A DNA stretch of 64,000 nucleotides from Bacillus sp. AFS055030 (GCF_002574545.1 NZ_NUGT01000083.1:38617-102616); one strand, 5' to 3'; positions 16,507 to 25,744 are shown, counted from the stretch's first letter. Translations and numbers: made by a program. The notes: a model not told the origin generated them from the letters alone.

Positions 16507-17871
16507 CTAGAATCTACTTTTAGTAATATCAGAAATAGCACGATATAGAATGTCTAACATATCGTCAAGCTCCGATTCCTTTGAAGCTAATGGAGGCATA
16601 AATACAATGACATTTCCAAGCGGGCGGGTGAGTAGTCCGAGCTCTTTTGCTCTTTTGGTTACTTTCACACCGATGCGTTCGTTCCAATGGAAAGCTTCTT
16701 TAGTATCCTTTGATTTTACTAGTTCAATTCCAATCATCAGGCCACTTTGACGTATGTCTCCTACATGTTTTAACTCATTAAATTGCACCAGTTTCTCTTG
16801 GACATATGATGAGATTGTTTCGACATGTTGTAATAACTTTGTTTTATTAAATAGATCTAGATTCGCCAATGCTACAGCGCACCCAAGAGGGTTACCTGTA
16901 TAACTGTGACCATGGAAGAACGTTTTTTGTTCTTCGTATGTACCTAAAAATGCTTCATAAATTCTGTTTGTTGTTAAAGTTGCTGCTACTGGTAAATACC
17001 CACCTGTTAGCCCTTTCCCGCAAGTTAAAATGTCTGGTGTAACTCCTTCTAGCTCACAAGCAAACATTTTACCGGTACGTCCAAATCCTGTTGCAACTTC
17101 ATCAGCGATTAATAATACATCATATTTTATGCATAATTCCTGTATTGCTTTTAAATACCCCTTTGGCATGACAATAATTCCGCTTGCTCCTTGAACAATT
17201 GGTTCAATAATTAATGCCGCAATTGAATTAGCTTTTTCGATGAATAAATTTTCAACTTCGGCTAAATAGGAATGTATGATTTCTTCTTTGGTTCCCTCAT
17301 ATTTTGAACGATAAAGATGTGGGTAGGAAACCTTTATACTTGGAAACATTAATTCGTTATACGCTTGATGAAACAAGTCAATTGCCCCTACGGACACTGC
17401 TCCGATTGTATCTCCGTGATAAGCTTCCTTCATTGTAACAAACGTATTTTTATCGGATCTCCCTATGTTTTTCCAATATTGATAGGCCATTTTAATCGCA
17501 ATTTCTACAGAAGTAGCTCCAGAGTCTGAATAAAATACTTTCTCTAAGCCACTAGGAGAAATTTCTACTAGTCTCTCTGCTAAAAGAATCGCAGGTATAT
17601 TGGCCATTCCCAGAAGGGTAGAGTGGGCAACCTTTTCTAGTTGTTCATGAATTGCTTCATTTAATTCTTGAATATTATGACCATGAACATTTAACCAAAT
17701 AGAGGATACACCATCGTAATATTCATTGCCTAAAACATCATATAGTTTTCGATCTTTACCATGTGAAATAATTAGTGGATCTTCGTTTAGATAATCCTTC
17801 ATTTGGGTGAATGGGTGCCAAAGATACTGTTTATTTTTTTTAGATAAGTCTTGATAGAGTTCATGATTCAT
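16507..17871 (-). CDS. bioA: adenosylmethionine-8-amino-7-oxononanoate aminotransferase
   Basis: PLP enzyme (class III aminotransferase) that makes 7,8-diaminopelargonate using S-adenosylmethionine as amino donor; 454 residues. BioA signatures include WHPFTQMKDY near the N-terminus, YSDSGATSVEIA, the substrate-contact AYHGDTIGA and the PLP lysine in TCGKGLTGGYLP. ATG has AAGGGGAAG upstream. It is divergent from bioY-bioD-bioB with two BirA-like operators between them. No bioF or bioW is in the window, so earlier pathway steps must be elsewhere or biotin is partly salvaged via BioY. Confidence 0.95.
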   Translation of the reverse strand: MNHELYQDLSKKNKQYLWHPFTQMKDYLNEDPLIISHGKDRKLYDVLGNEYYDGVSSIWLNVHGHNIQELNEAIHEQLEKVAHSTLLGMANIPAILLAERLVEISPSGLEKVFYSDSGATSVEIAIKMAYQYWKNIGRSDKNTFVTMKEAYHGDTIGAVSVGAIDLFHQAYNELMFPSIKVSYPHLYRSKYEGTKEEIIHSYLAEVENLFIEKANSIAALIIEPIVQGASGIIVMPKGYLKAIQELCIKYDVLLIADEVATGFGRTGKMFACELEGVTPDILTCGKGLTGGYLPVAATLTTNRIYEAFLGTYEEQKTFFHGHSYTGNPLGCAVALANLDLFNKTKLLQHVETISSYVQEKLVQFNELKHVGDIRQSGLMIGIELVKSKDTKEAFHWNERIGVKVTKRAKELGLLTRPLGNVIVFMPPLASKESELDDMLDILYRAISDITKSRF

Positions 17872-17895
17872 ATATATCTTCCCCTTTGCGTTTAT

Positions 17896-17927
17896 ATGTT
17901 AACCTAATTTTATAGTTTAGTTGACAT
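17896..17927. promoter_or_regulatory. BirA-like biotin operator 1
   Basis: ATGTTAACCTAA and TTTAGTTGACAT flank an 8-base spacer, close to the Gram-positive BirA consensus (TTAACC ... GGTTAA halves). It lies 25 bases upstream of bioA and so likely represses it when biotin is plentiful. Confidence 0.7.
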
Positions 17928-17940
17928 ATATTTCAATTGC

Positions 17941-17971
17941 ATGTTAATTTAATTTTGTGAGTTTGTCAAAT
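17941..17971. promoter_or_regulatory. BirA-like biotin operator 2 (degenerate)
   Basis: The left half ATGTTAATTTAA aligns base for base with operator 1 at the same spacing; the right half (GTTTGTCAAAT) is weaker. Its position upstream of bioY fits control of the rightward operon. Confidence 0.55.
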
Positions 17972-18013
17972 TTTGCAAATTTATAAAACTCATAAACTAA
18001 TAGGGGGGATACT

Positions 18014-18586
18014 ATGCAAAATAGGACACTATCATTAACAGTAATCTCATTATTTGCCTCACTAACTTCGATTGGTGCCTTTATAAAAATTCCGTTACCA
18101 GTGATTCCTTTTACGCTTCAAATACTTTTCGTATTTTTAGCAGGATGCCTTTTAGGAAGTAAAAGAGGAATGATGAGTCAACTACTGTATGTTGGAATTG
18201 GATTAATCGGAATACCTGTATTTGCTTCAGGGGGCGGACCTGAATATGTTTTAAAACCAACATTTGGCTATTTAATCGGTTTTATCGTTGCCGCGTTTGT
18301 CATCGGATTGATCCTTGAAAAATCGAAAAATCCGAAGCTTAAGAATTTTATTTTTGCTAATGTAATCGGTTTAATTATTGTCTATATTCTAGGCATTACA
18401 TATGTGTACATTTCATTAAATACTTGGTTAGATAGTCCTATTTCATTAAAAGCAGTTCTAATGATGGGACTTGTATATAGTATTGGGCAAGATTTGTTAC
18501 TAGCTGTCTTTGGAGGAGTGTTGGCAGTGCGACTACATTCTCATTTTGCAAAAGCTAGAGAAAACGAAAAAAAGGTGGCTGCTTAA
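18014..18586 (+). CDS. bioY: biotin ECF transporter S component
   Basis: 190-residue membrane protein, the substrate-binding subunit of a biotin ECF importer. About six hydrophobic segments and the BioY signatures FIKIPLPVIPFTLQ and GGPEYVLKPTFGYLIGF are present. The shared energy-coupling proteins (EcfA/EcfA'/EcfT) are not encoded here, as usual for group II systems. AGGGGGGATACT lies ahead of the ATG. It is the first gene of a bioY-bioD-bioB operon with one base between stop and the next start, downstream of BirA-like operator 2. Confidence 0.93.
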   Translation: MQNRTLSLTVISLFASLTSIGAFIKIPLPVIPFTLQILFVFLAGCLLGSKRGMMSQLLYVGIGLIGIPVFASGGGPEYVLKPTFGYLIGFIVAAFVIGLILEKSKNPKLKNFIFANVIGLIIVYILGITYVYISLNTWLDSPISLKAVLMMGLVYSIGQDLLLAVFGGVLAVRLHSHFAKARENEKKVAA

Positions 18587-18587
18587 G

Positions 18588-19268
18588 ATGGGAAAAGGAT
18601 ATTTTGTAACCGGTATCGATACGAATATTGGAAAAACTTATGTAACTGCTCAAATGGTGAATTGTTTGCAGAACAAAGGAATCGATGCAATACCTTATAA
18701 ACCAATTCAAAGTGGAGTAGTTAATGTTAATAATACGGTCATAGGGGAAGACGTAGCCTTTTATAAAGAAAAGCTAGCACTAACAGAAGATCATGATTAC
18801 TACAGTACATATACAATGAAAACACCTGTTTCACCACATTTAGCTAGTAAACTAGAAGATGTTTTGATTGATGAACAAGTTATATTAGAAAAATATAAGC
18901 AATTAGAAAATAAGCATGATGTTGTTTTTGTTGAAGGAGCGGGTGGAGTTGCAGTTCCGTTAAAAGAAAATTTTGGAACGATTGATTTAATTAAGCTATT
19001 AAACTTACCAGTCATCCTTGTTACATCATTAAAGCTAGGAACAATTAATCATACTGTATTAACAACTGAATATTTAAAATCACACCAAATTAATCTAATG
19101 GGATTACTAATTAATAAAGTACCATCAGTTATGGGTGAAATGGAAAAAGATAATTTAATAATGCTAGAAAAACTAACAGGTCATGATGTTCTAGGTGTTA
19201 TACCGGAACAGTCAGACTTTTTTACAGAAGATCATATTTTTGAAATTCAACAATTACTGACGAAATAA
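18588..19268 (+). CDS. bioD: dethiobiotin synthetase
   Basis: ATP-dependent carboxylase that closes the ureido ring of dethiobiotin; 226 residues. The P-loop is GIDTNIGKT (9-17), then YKPIQSG, and a downstream VEGAGGVAVPL block, all BioD hallmarks. ATG 18588 starts one base after the bioY stop with AAAGGTGG upstream. A longer reading frame into bioY was rejected because it adds 26 unrelated residues. The stop codon overlaps the bioB start (TAATG). Confidence 0.94.
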   Translation: MGKGYFVTGIDTNIGKTYVTAQMVNCLQNKGIDAIPYKPIQSGVVNVNNTVIGEDVAFYKEKLALTEDHDYYSTYTMKTPVSPHLASKLEDVLIDEQVILEKYKQLENKHDVVFVEGAGGVAVPLKENFGTIDLIKLLNLPVILVTSLKLGTINHTVLTTEYLKSHQINLMGLLINKVPSVMGEMEKDNLIMLEKLTGHDVLGVIPEQSDFFTEDHIFEIQQLLTK

Positions 19269-20287
19269 TGAATGAAATGGAGCGATACAAAGTGAATTGG
19301 ACAAATTTGGCACATGAAGTTATTTTAGGTAAGGAAATTTCAGACGAAGAAGCATTAAGTATATTATCATGTGAAGATGATGAATTACTTTCACTTTTAC
19401 AAGGTGCGTTTATCATTAGGAAACACTATTATGGAAAAAAAGTTAAACTGAATATGATCATTAATGCGAAAAGTGGTTATTGTCCCGAGGATTGCGGCTA
19501 TTGTTCTCAGTCTTCAATTTCAAGTGCACCAATTGAGAAATATCCTTTTTTATCTAAAGAAGAAATTCTTGAAGGTGCAAAGCGTGCCTTTGAATTAAAA
19601 GCAGGGACATATTGCATTGTTGCAAGTGGGCGCGGACCGACGAATCGAGATGTAAATGTTGTTACTGAGGCGGTTAAGGAAATTAAAGAATTATATGGTA
19701 TGAAAGTATGTGCTTGCTTAGGACTTATTAAAGATCATCAAGCAAGTGAGCTTAAAGAAGCAGGTGTTGACCGATATAATCACAATTTAAATACATCAGC
19801 TGAGCACCATAATTATATTACCACAACTCATACATATCAGGATCGAATCGATACAGTTGAGAAAGTTAAAAAATCAGGTATATCACCTTGCTCTGGAGCC
19901 ATTATTGGGATGAAAGAAACAAAACAAGATGTTATTTCAATCGCAAGGTCATTACGACAATTAGATGCAGACTCCATTCCAGTAAACTTTTTACATGCTA
20001 TTAATGGAACGAAACTAGAAGGTGTGAACGAATTAAATCCGCGCTACTGCTTAAAAGTATTGGCACTATTCCGATTTATAAATCCGAAGAAAGAAATTCG
20101 AATTTCTGGTGGACGTGAAGTAAATCTACGTAGTTTACAACCATTAGGACTTTATGCCGCAAATAGTATTTTTATAGGAGATTATTTGACTACTGAGGGG
20201 CAGGAGACAAATAGTGATCATGCAATGCTAGAAGATTTAGGATTTGAGATTGAGTTGGTGGAAAAACAGGAGAAGATGTTGTCATAA
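19268..20287 (+). CDS. bioB: biotin synthase (radical SAM)
   Basis: Inserts sulfur into dethiobiotin using two iron-sulfur clusters; 339 residues. The radical-SAM cysteines are C72, C76 and C79 (YCPEDCGYC). The second-cluster region YNHNLNTS and the late RISGGRE arginine motif are intact. The start overlaps the bioD stop. A Rho-independent terminator follows directly, making this the operon's last gene. Confidence 0.95.
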   Translation: MNEMERYKVNWTNLAHEVILGKEISDEEALSILSCEDDELLSLLQGAFIIRKHYYGKKVKLNMIINAKSGYCPEDCGYCSQSSISSAPIEKYPFLSKEEILEGAKRAFELKAGTYCIVASGRGPTNRDVNVVTEAVKEIKELYGMKVCACLGLIKDHQASELKEAGVDRYNHNLNTSAEHHNYITTTHTYQDRIDTVEKVKKSGISPCSGAIIGMKETKQDVISIARSLRQLDADSIPVNFLHAINGTKLEGVNELNPRYCLKVLALFRFINPKKEIRISGGREVNLRSLQPLGLYAANSIFIGDYLTTEGQETNSDHAMLEDLGFEIELVEKQEKMLS

Positions 20288-20289
20288 TA

Positions 20290-20333
20290 AAAAAAAACGA
20301 AAATCTTAAAAAATAGATTTTCGTTTTTTTTAT
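20290..20333. terminator. terminator after bioB
   Basis: AAAAAACGAAAATCT pairs with AGATTTTCGTTTTTT. The flanking A- and T-runs allow use by the convergent pgmB gene as well. Confidence 0.8.
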
Positions 20334-20372
20334 TTAAATGAAATATTATTCTTGTATTATGTTATGACGGAA

Positions 20373-21044
20373 TTACGATAGTAAATACTTATCAATAATT
20401 CTATTAAGCTCTAATTCTTCTGTTGAAGATAAAACAAAATTTGCATGACTTAAAATAGTGGAATCTCCAATTGCAACAGAGAACATATTTGCAGCATTAA
20501 TCGCATCAACGCCCGCAGCTGCATCCTCCACACCGATACAATTTTTAGGGTTGGCTGAAACTGCCTCAGCAGCTTTTAGAAATACCTCTGGATCTGGTTT
20601 TGAATTAACGACGGTAGCGGCGTCAACTATGTGATCAAAATACTGGGTAATTCCTAAAGCATTAGCAACCATTAATGCATTTTTTGAAGCCGAAGCCATC
20701 GCAATTTTAATGCCAGCTTTCTTGATTTGAATTAAGAAAGATTCGATTCCTGGTAATAGGTCATTTTCAGAAATATTACGGATTAGTTCAACATAATGAG
20801 CATTCTTTTTTGTTGCTAACTCATTTTTTTCAGCTTCGGAGAAATCATTTTGTCTGTTTCCAAATGTTAGGATTCTTTCTAATGAATCTGTTCGGCTTAC
20901 TCCTTTTAGCGTTTCATTAAACTCACGGTCAAAAGGAATTCCTAAGTCTTCACCTAGTTTTTTCCATGCTAAATAATGAAATTCAGCAGTATCAGTAATT
21001 ACACCATCTAAGTCAAAAATAATTGCTTCAATTTGTTTATTCAA
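20373..21044 (-). CDS. pgmB: beta-phosphoglucomutase (HAD family)
   Basis: Converts beta-glucose 1-phosphate to glucose 6-phosphate; 223 residues. HAD motif I is FDLDGVITDT with D11 (nucleophile) and D13. The cap residues HYLAWKKLG, motif II (MASAS) and the SKPDPE and GVEDAAAG motifs match PgmB. TTG 21044 is preferred because GGGGGG sits 7 bases upstream; an in-frame ATG at 21059 overlaps that site. It is co-transcribed behind the LacI gene. It is the E. coli YcjU equivalent, needed because the GH65 enzyme of the divergent operon should release beta-glucose 1-phosphate. Confidence 0.9.
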   Translation of the reverse strand: MNKQIEAIIFDLDGVITDTAEFHYLAWKKLGEDLGIPFDREFNETLKGVSRTDSLERILTFGNRQNDFSEAEKNELATKKNAHYVELIRNISENDLLPGIESFLIQIKKAGIKIAMASASKNALMVANALGITQYFDHIVDAATVVNSKPDPEVFLKAAEAVSANPKNCIGVEDAAAGVDAINAANMFSVAIGDSTILSHANFVLSSTEELELNRIIDKYLLS

Positions 21045-21067
21045 AATGGTACCCCCCATTACTTTAA

Positions 21068-22087
21068 TTAATTTATTTTGGCAACTGATTTTCGTTCGAC
21101 CAGCTTTGTTGGAACAATAATATGCTCTGATTTTTCAGGTTCATTTTTTATTCTTTTAAAAAGTAAGTCTGTAGCTATTTCACCAAGCTTCATAATCGGA
21201 ATTTCAATCCCAGTTAATGGTGGTGAGAATAAGGGGGAAAAAATCCCATTATTATATCCAATAATTGAAATATCTTTCGGAATAGATATCCCTAACTTTG
21301 CGGTTGTATTATAAAGTCCAATAACTTTTAGATCATCAATTGCAAAAATTGCAGTAGGTAAATCTTTAGACTTCAAAAGTGATTCTGAAACTTCATATGC
21401 TCTTTCCATTGTGTAACCACTATCAAACATTCGATCAGGGCGAAGAGGAATTCCGTTATCAACTAGACATTTTTTATATCCTTCCAATCTGTCAATCGAT
21501 ACATGGTAATCGAGAGAAGAATGAAGACATGCAATGTCAGTATGTCCTTGATCGATCAAGTGTTGGACTAATTGATAACTATCATTAAAATTATCAGTAT
21601 CCACTGAATAAATATGTTGATAATTTCCTTCTACTCTTCCAATAACAACTACTGGAATTTCATATTTATCTAATTCTTTGAAAAACTCTTCATTTGCAGG
21701 TGAACTTAGCATTAGAATTCCCTTAATCATTCTTCCTCGAATTTTCTCAATACATTTATTTAACTCATCTTTGCTATTTTTAGATGTTTGGATAATGACA
21801 TCAAAATTTTCTACTTCTGATCTCGTGGAAATAGAGTGAATAATTTCAGAGAAAAACGTGTTTCCAGCGGTTGTTTTCGTAGATCGAGACATCACCAATA
21901 TTGCATCAAATCCTGATGATGTAAGTGCTCTGGCTAATTTATTTGGCTGATAATTTAATTCTTCAATAGCCTTCATTACTCGATTACGACTTTCTTCTGA
22001 AATATTATCTTTATTATTTAATACTCGAGATACAGTGGACTTTGAAACGTTAGCTACACGAGCAATATCATAAATTGTAGGGCCCAT
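21068..22087 (-). CDS. LacI-family repressor of the glucoside operon
   Basis: 339-residue regulator: N-terminal HTH (TIYDIARVANVSKSTVSRVL) with hinge helix NKLARAL, then a periplasmic-binding-like sensor domain. It is the positional and family counterpart of E. coli YcjW. Divergent from the GH13 phosphorylase operon, it probably represses that operon and itself. Candidate palindromic operators with a central CG lie at 22122-22136, 22411-22418 and inside the -35/-10 spacer at 22490-22497. Confidence 0.88.
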   Translation of the reverse strand: MGPTIYDIARVANVSKSTVSRVLNNKDNISEESRNRVMKAIEELNYQPNKLARALTSSGFDAILVMSRSTKTTAGNTFFSEIIHSISTRSEVENFDVIIQTSKNSKDELNKCIEKIRGRMIKGILMLSSPANEEFFKELDKYEIPVVVIGRVEGNYQHIYSVDTDNFNDSYQLVQHLIDQGHTDIACLHSSLDYHVSIDRLEGYKKCLVDNGIPLRPDRMFDSGYTMERAYEVSESLLKSKDLPTAIFAIDDLKVIGLYNTTAKLGISIPKDISIIGYNNGIFSPLFSPPLTGIEIPIMKLGEIATDLLFKRIKNEPEKSEHIIVPTKLVERKSVAKIN

Positions 22088-22121
22088 TTGTATACTCCAT
22101 TCTTATTTAAAGTAATTTTAG

Positions 22122-22136
22122 TAAAAACGTTTACAT
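22122..22136. promoter_or_regulatory. LacI/CcpA-type palindromic operator near lacI start
   Basis: On the minus strand, ATGTAAACGTTTTTA matches the cre consensus at all but one fixed position. It lies 35-49 bases upstream of the LacI gene start, suited to autoregulation or catabolite repression. Confidence 0.6.
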
Positions 22137-22481
22137 TTTGTCGTTATTAATTATTTTTTTTAAAATAAAACGCTGTAAAATCTATGGGAATTATATCAAA
22201 ATATTTTTTTGGTAACGAATAGCTAGGAGCGGTATTACAAAAAATATTAATTCATAATATACATTGATAGTAACGATTTATTTTAAAATTTGTCAAGACT
22301 GTGAACTGCGAATAGTAAAATTGAACTTGTTTCAAGTTGTATTTATTACTAGGGCAATTATAGGGAGAATAGTAAAAAGTAGCAATACTATAGAATAAAT
22401 AATAAAAATCAAACGTTTTAAACTATTCTATCAAAGTAAATTGATTGCAAATAAAAAATAAATTTTTATAAATATTTTAAA

Positions 22482-22510
22482 TTGACAGTAAGCGCTTTCT
22501 ATAATATATT
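22482..22510 (+). promoter_or_regulatory. sigma-A promoter of the glucoside operon with operator in the spacer
   Basis: -35 TTGACA (22482-22487), a 17-bp spacer and -10 TATATT (22505-22510). The spacer contains the AAGCGCTT palindrome (22490-22497) typical of LacI-family binding, so a bound repressor would sit exactly between the promoter hexamers. Confidence 0.8.
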
Positions 22511-22523
22511 GAATTTGGGAGCG

Positions 22524-22553
22524 GTACCAAACGAGTACCAAACGAGTACCAAA
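22524..22553 (+). repeat. 11-bp tandem repeat in operon leader
   Basis: GTACCAAACGA is repeated 2.7 times and followed by T7. Preceding GG lets GGTAC pair with the next GTACC. The transcript should start near 22517, so the repeat lies at the very 5' end of the mRNA. Confidence 0.75.
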
Positions 22554-22567
22554 TTTTTTTACATCTC

Positions 22568-22585
22568 TGTGGGAGCGATACCACA
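22568..22585 (+). other. leader hairpin immediately upstream of the Shine-Dalgarno
   Basis: TGTGG and CCACA pair around GAGCGATA, and AGGAGG follows at once. GGGAGCGATACCA in this hairpin repeats GGGAGCGGTACCA at 22517-22529, so the leader carries two copies of the motif. Confidence 0.5.
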
Positions 22586-22597
22586 AGGAGGGATCAT

Positions 22598-24280
22598 ATG
22601 AGTAAAATAAAAGAAAGATTAGCTTTTATTTATGAAAATGAAGACATAGATCAGATTTATAGCTTAATAGAGAAACGAATTAAAGAAGCTAAATTGAAAA
22701 TTACGAAAAAAAGAAAAGAAAATTGGGATGAGTCCGATGTTGTTTTAATTACTTATGGCGATCAGTTTCAGGAAGAGGGAATACCTACATTAGAAACATT
22801 TAAAAAAATGTTTGATGAACATTTAGCCAATAAATTTGAACTTGTTCATATTTTACCTTTTTATCCTTATACATCAGATGATGGATTTTCAGTAGTTGAC
22901 TATAAAAAAGTAAACCCAGATTTAGGAGATTGGTCACATATTGAGAATTTATCAAAATCTGCAAGAATCATGTTTGATTATGTATGTAATCACATTTCTA
23001 GTAAGAGTGAATGGTTCCAAGGCTATTTGAATGGTGATCCAAAATATAAAGATTACTTCGTCGAAATGGATCCATCAATTGATTTAAGCTCAGTAACTAG
23101 ACCTAGAGCACTTCCATTACTAGCAAAGTTTAATTTAGCGTATGGTGAGGAAAAATACATTTGGACAACGTTTAGTGATGATCAAATTGATTTGAACTTT
23201 AGGAATCCACAAGTTTTATTAGATATGGTTGATGTTTTACTGTTTTATCTGGAACAAGGAGCAGAATATGTAAGACTTGATGCTGTAGGATATATGTGGA
23301 AAGAAGTTGGTACTTCTTGTATCCATCTGGAAAAAACACATGAAATCGTTAAATTATTCCGTGATTTATTAGATGAAGCTGCTAAAGGTACAGTAATGAT
23401 TACTGAAACAAATGTACCTCATCTAGATAATATTTCTTATTTCGGTAACGGACATGATGAAGCACATATGGTTTACCAATTTCCGCTGCCTCCATTAGTT
23501 TTATACTCACTCCATAAAGGGAATGGTAGTGCATTAACAAAATGGGCAAAAAATCTTGAAGGATCTGGGGAAGAAACAACCTTCTTCAACTTCTTGGCTT
23601 CTCACGATGGAATTGGTTTAAATCCGATTCGTGGAATAATCCCTGAAGAAGAAATACTTTCTCTAGTAGAAGATTTAAAGATAGAAGGTGCACTAGTAAA
23701 TTATAAGAAAAATTCAGATGGTACCGAAAGTCCATATGAAATTAATGTAACTTACTTAGATGCTTTAAATAAACAATCTTCAAGTGATGAGCTAAGAGTA
23801 AAGAAATTCTTATTGGCACATTCAATTTTATTAACATTCCAAGGAGTACCGGCAATTTATATTCAAAGTATGCTTGGTTCAAGAAATGATTATGCAGGTG
23901 TAGAAAGAACAGGTATGAATCGTTCGATTAATCGTCAAAAATATTCATTTGTTGAAATTGAAAATGAGTTAAATGAAGTGGGATCATTAAGAAATAAGAT
24001 TTTTACAGAACTTACAAATATTATTCAAGTACGTAAAGAAGAAAAACTATTTAACCCAAATGCAAAAATGGAAATACTTGATCTGAATGAAAATTTATTC
24101 GCCATTAAACGATTAGATCAAGATGATAGCATTGTCATTCTTCACAATCTATCAAATGAAGAAGTTAAGTGTGATTTAAATGGAAAGTATTTGAATATTT
24201 TAACTGGAGAAGTTGAAGAATTTAATGAATATATTTCTATAAATCCATATCAATACATTTGGTTAAAACCAGTAAATTAG
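22598..24280 (+). CDS. GH13 subfamily 18 sugar phosphorylase (probable glucosylglycerate phosphorylase, YcjM-like)
   Basis: Retaining phosphorylase of 560 residues in the sucrose/glucosylglycerate phosphorylase group. The catalytic nucleophile is D228 (VRLDAVGY), the acid/base is E270 (MITETNVPH), and the ASHDGIG motif carries the third acid. It releases alpha-glucose 1-phosphate from an alpha-glucoside. Sucrose phosphorylases share this subfamily, so sequence alone leaves the acceptor open. Glycerate as acceptor is supported by a glycerate kinase ending the same operon and by the ycj-like gene order, in which E. coli YcjM acts on glucosylglycerate. First gene of the operon, with AAGGAGG ahead of ATG. 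Confidence 0.88.
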   Translation: MSKIKERLAFIYENEDIDQIYSLIEKRIKEAKLKITKKRKENWDESDVVLITYGDQFQEEGIPTLETFKKMFDEHLANKFELVHILPFYPYTSDDGFSVVDYKKVNPDLGDWSHIENLSKSARIMFDYVCNHISSKSEWFQGYLNGDPKYKDYFVEMDPSIDLSSVTRPRALPLLAKFNLAYGEEKYIWTTFSDDQIDLNFRNPQVLLDMVDVLLFYLEQGAEYVRLDAVGYMWKEVGTSCIHLEKTHEIVKLFRDLLDEAAKGTVMITETNVPHLDNISYFGNGHDEAHMVYQFPLPPLVLYSLHKGNGSALTKWAKNLEGSGEETTFFNFLASHDGIGLNPIRGIIPEEEILSLVEDLKIEGALVNYKKNSDGTESPYEINVTYLDALNKQSSSDELRVKKFLLAHSILLTFQGVPAIYIQSMLGSRNDYAGVERTGMNRSINRQKYSFVEIENELNEVGSLRNKIFTELTNIIQVRKEEKLFNPNAKMEILDLNENLFAIKRLDQDDSIVILHNLSNEEVKCDLNGKYLNILTGEVEEFNEYISINPYQYIWLKPVN

Positions 24281-24291
24281 GAGGAAGGATA

Positions 24292-25578
24292 ATGAAGAAA
24301 TTTCTAAGTATATTCTTGGTTTTAATGTTAGCTGTTGGATTAACAGCTTGTGGTGGTAAAAAAGAGAATGGCAAAGTAACGATCGAATTTATGCATTCTT
24401 CTGTTGAACAAGAAAGATTAGCAGTTATCACAGACTTAATTTCAAAATTTGAAAAAGCAAATCCAACTATTAAAGTAAAGCAAGTTCCAGTTGAGGAAGA
24501 TGCTTATAATACAAAAGTTGTAACGTTAGCAAGTTCTGGTAAACTTCCAGCAGTAATTGAAGTTGGACAAGACTATGCAAAAGTTATGGACAAGGACGAA
24601 TTAATTGATAAAGATGCAGTTAAATCAATTATTTCTAAAGTTGGGGAAGATAAGTATTATGAAGGTGCGTTAAAGCTTTTAAAAACTGAGGACGGCAAAA
24701 ATTATACAGGTGTTCCGATTAGTGGTTGGGTACAAGGAATTTGGTATAACAAGCAATTGCTTGCCGACAAAGGATTCGCTGAACCTAACAACTGGGATGA
24801 TGTTTTAAAGATTGCAAAAGCATTTACAAATAGTGGAAATAAAAAATACGGTATTGCAATTCCAACTGTAGAAGGTGGTTTTTCTGAACAAGCCTTTTCA
24901 CAATTCGCTTTATCAAACAATGCTAATATGTTCGATAGCAAAGGTGATTTAACACTTAATACACCTGAAATGAAAGAAGCTTTAAACTACTATAAAGAAT
25001 TATCAAAATATACAATGCCAGGTTCCAATGATGTTACAGAAGTAAAAGATGCTTTCATGAATGGATCTGCTCCAATGGCTGTTTATTCGACTTATATTCT
25101 TCCTTCAGTCTATGAAGAAGGCAAAACAAACAATATTGGATTTGTAATTCCAAATGAAAAAACAAAAGCAGTTTATGGAACAGTATCAGCTTACACGATT
25201 TCTTCTGGTTTAGAAGATGACCAAAAAGCTGCAGCAGAAAAATTAGTAGAGTTTATGGCAAAACCTGAAAATAATACGAAGTTGGTATTAATGTCTCCAG
25301 GTGGATCTCAACCAGTAAATAAAGAAGTAACAGAAAGCAAAGAATATAAAGAAAATGAAGTTGTCAATTCATTTGGTGAGCTTTCAACTGAAATCGCAAG
25401 TGCGTTTGAAAACATTCAGGTATTCGGTCTTGTTGATAACAAGAACTTCTTAAAAATGGGTGATGTTACAAGTTCAGGTGCAGTTGCTAAGTTAATTAAT
25501 GAAGTGACTGTTGGTGGAAAAAGCGTAAATTCTGCTATTAAAGAAGCAGGAGAAAAATTAAAAGGCGTAATAAAATAA
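24292..25578 (+). CDS. sugar ABC transporter substrate-binding lipoprotein (YcjN-like)
   Basis: Family 1 extracellular solute-binding lipoprotein, 428 residues. The signal peptide ends in the lipobox LTAC with lipidated C20, then a mature domain of the MalE/UgpB type. ATG 24292 follows AGGAGGAAGG; a longer frame reaching into the phosphorylase gene was rejected because it would destroy the signal peptide start. It captures the glucoside outside the membrane and hands it to the two permeases downstream. A long hairpin follows the gene. Confidence 0.92.
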   Translation: MKKFLSIFLVLMLAVGLTACGGKKENGKVTIEFMHSSVEQERLAVITDLISKFEKANPTIKVKQVPVEEDAYNTKVVTLASSGKLPAVIEVGQDYAKVMDKDELIDKDAVKSIISKVGEDKYYEGALKLLKTEDGKNYTGVPISGWVQGIWYNKQLLADKGFAEPNNWDDVLKIAKAFTNSGNKKYGIAIPTVEGGFSEQAFSQFALSNNANMFDSKGDLTLNTPEMKEALNYYKELSKYTMPGSNDVTEVKDAFMNGSAPMAVYSTYILPSVYEEGKTNNIGFVIPNEKTKAVYGTVSAYTISSGLEDDQKAAAEKLVEFMAKPENNTKLVLMSPGGSQPVNKEVTESKEYKENEVVNSFGELSTEIASAFENIQVFGLVDNKNFLKMGDVTSSGAVAKLINEVTVGGKSVNSAIKEAGEKLKGVIK

Positions 25579-25630
25579 TTACTTTTAATTCAATTTATCA
25601 AGTATTAATTATTTGATTTCTTAATTACTG

Positions 25631-25691
25631 AAAGTTGTTTAGAAAGAACGAACGCTTGAAAAGCAAGCTAAGTTGCTTTTTAAACAACTTT
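25631..25691 (+). other. nested intercistronic hairpin between binding protein and permease genes
   Basis: The outer stem AAAGTTGTTTA/TAAACAACTTT encloses an inner stem AAAAGCAA/TTGCTTTT. This position is where many ABC operons place a structure that keeps binding-protein mRNA more abundant than permease mRNA. That role is inferred. Confidence 0.65.
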
Positions 25692-25744
25692 TCTTTATCA
25701 CCAATCTATCAAATGAGAGAGTAGATTGTTTTTTAGGAGGTAGT

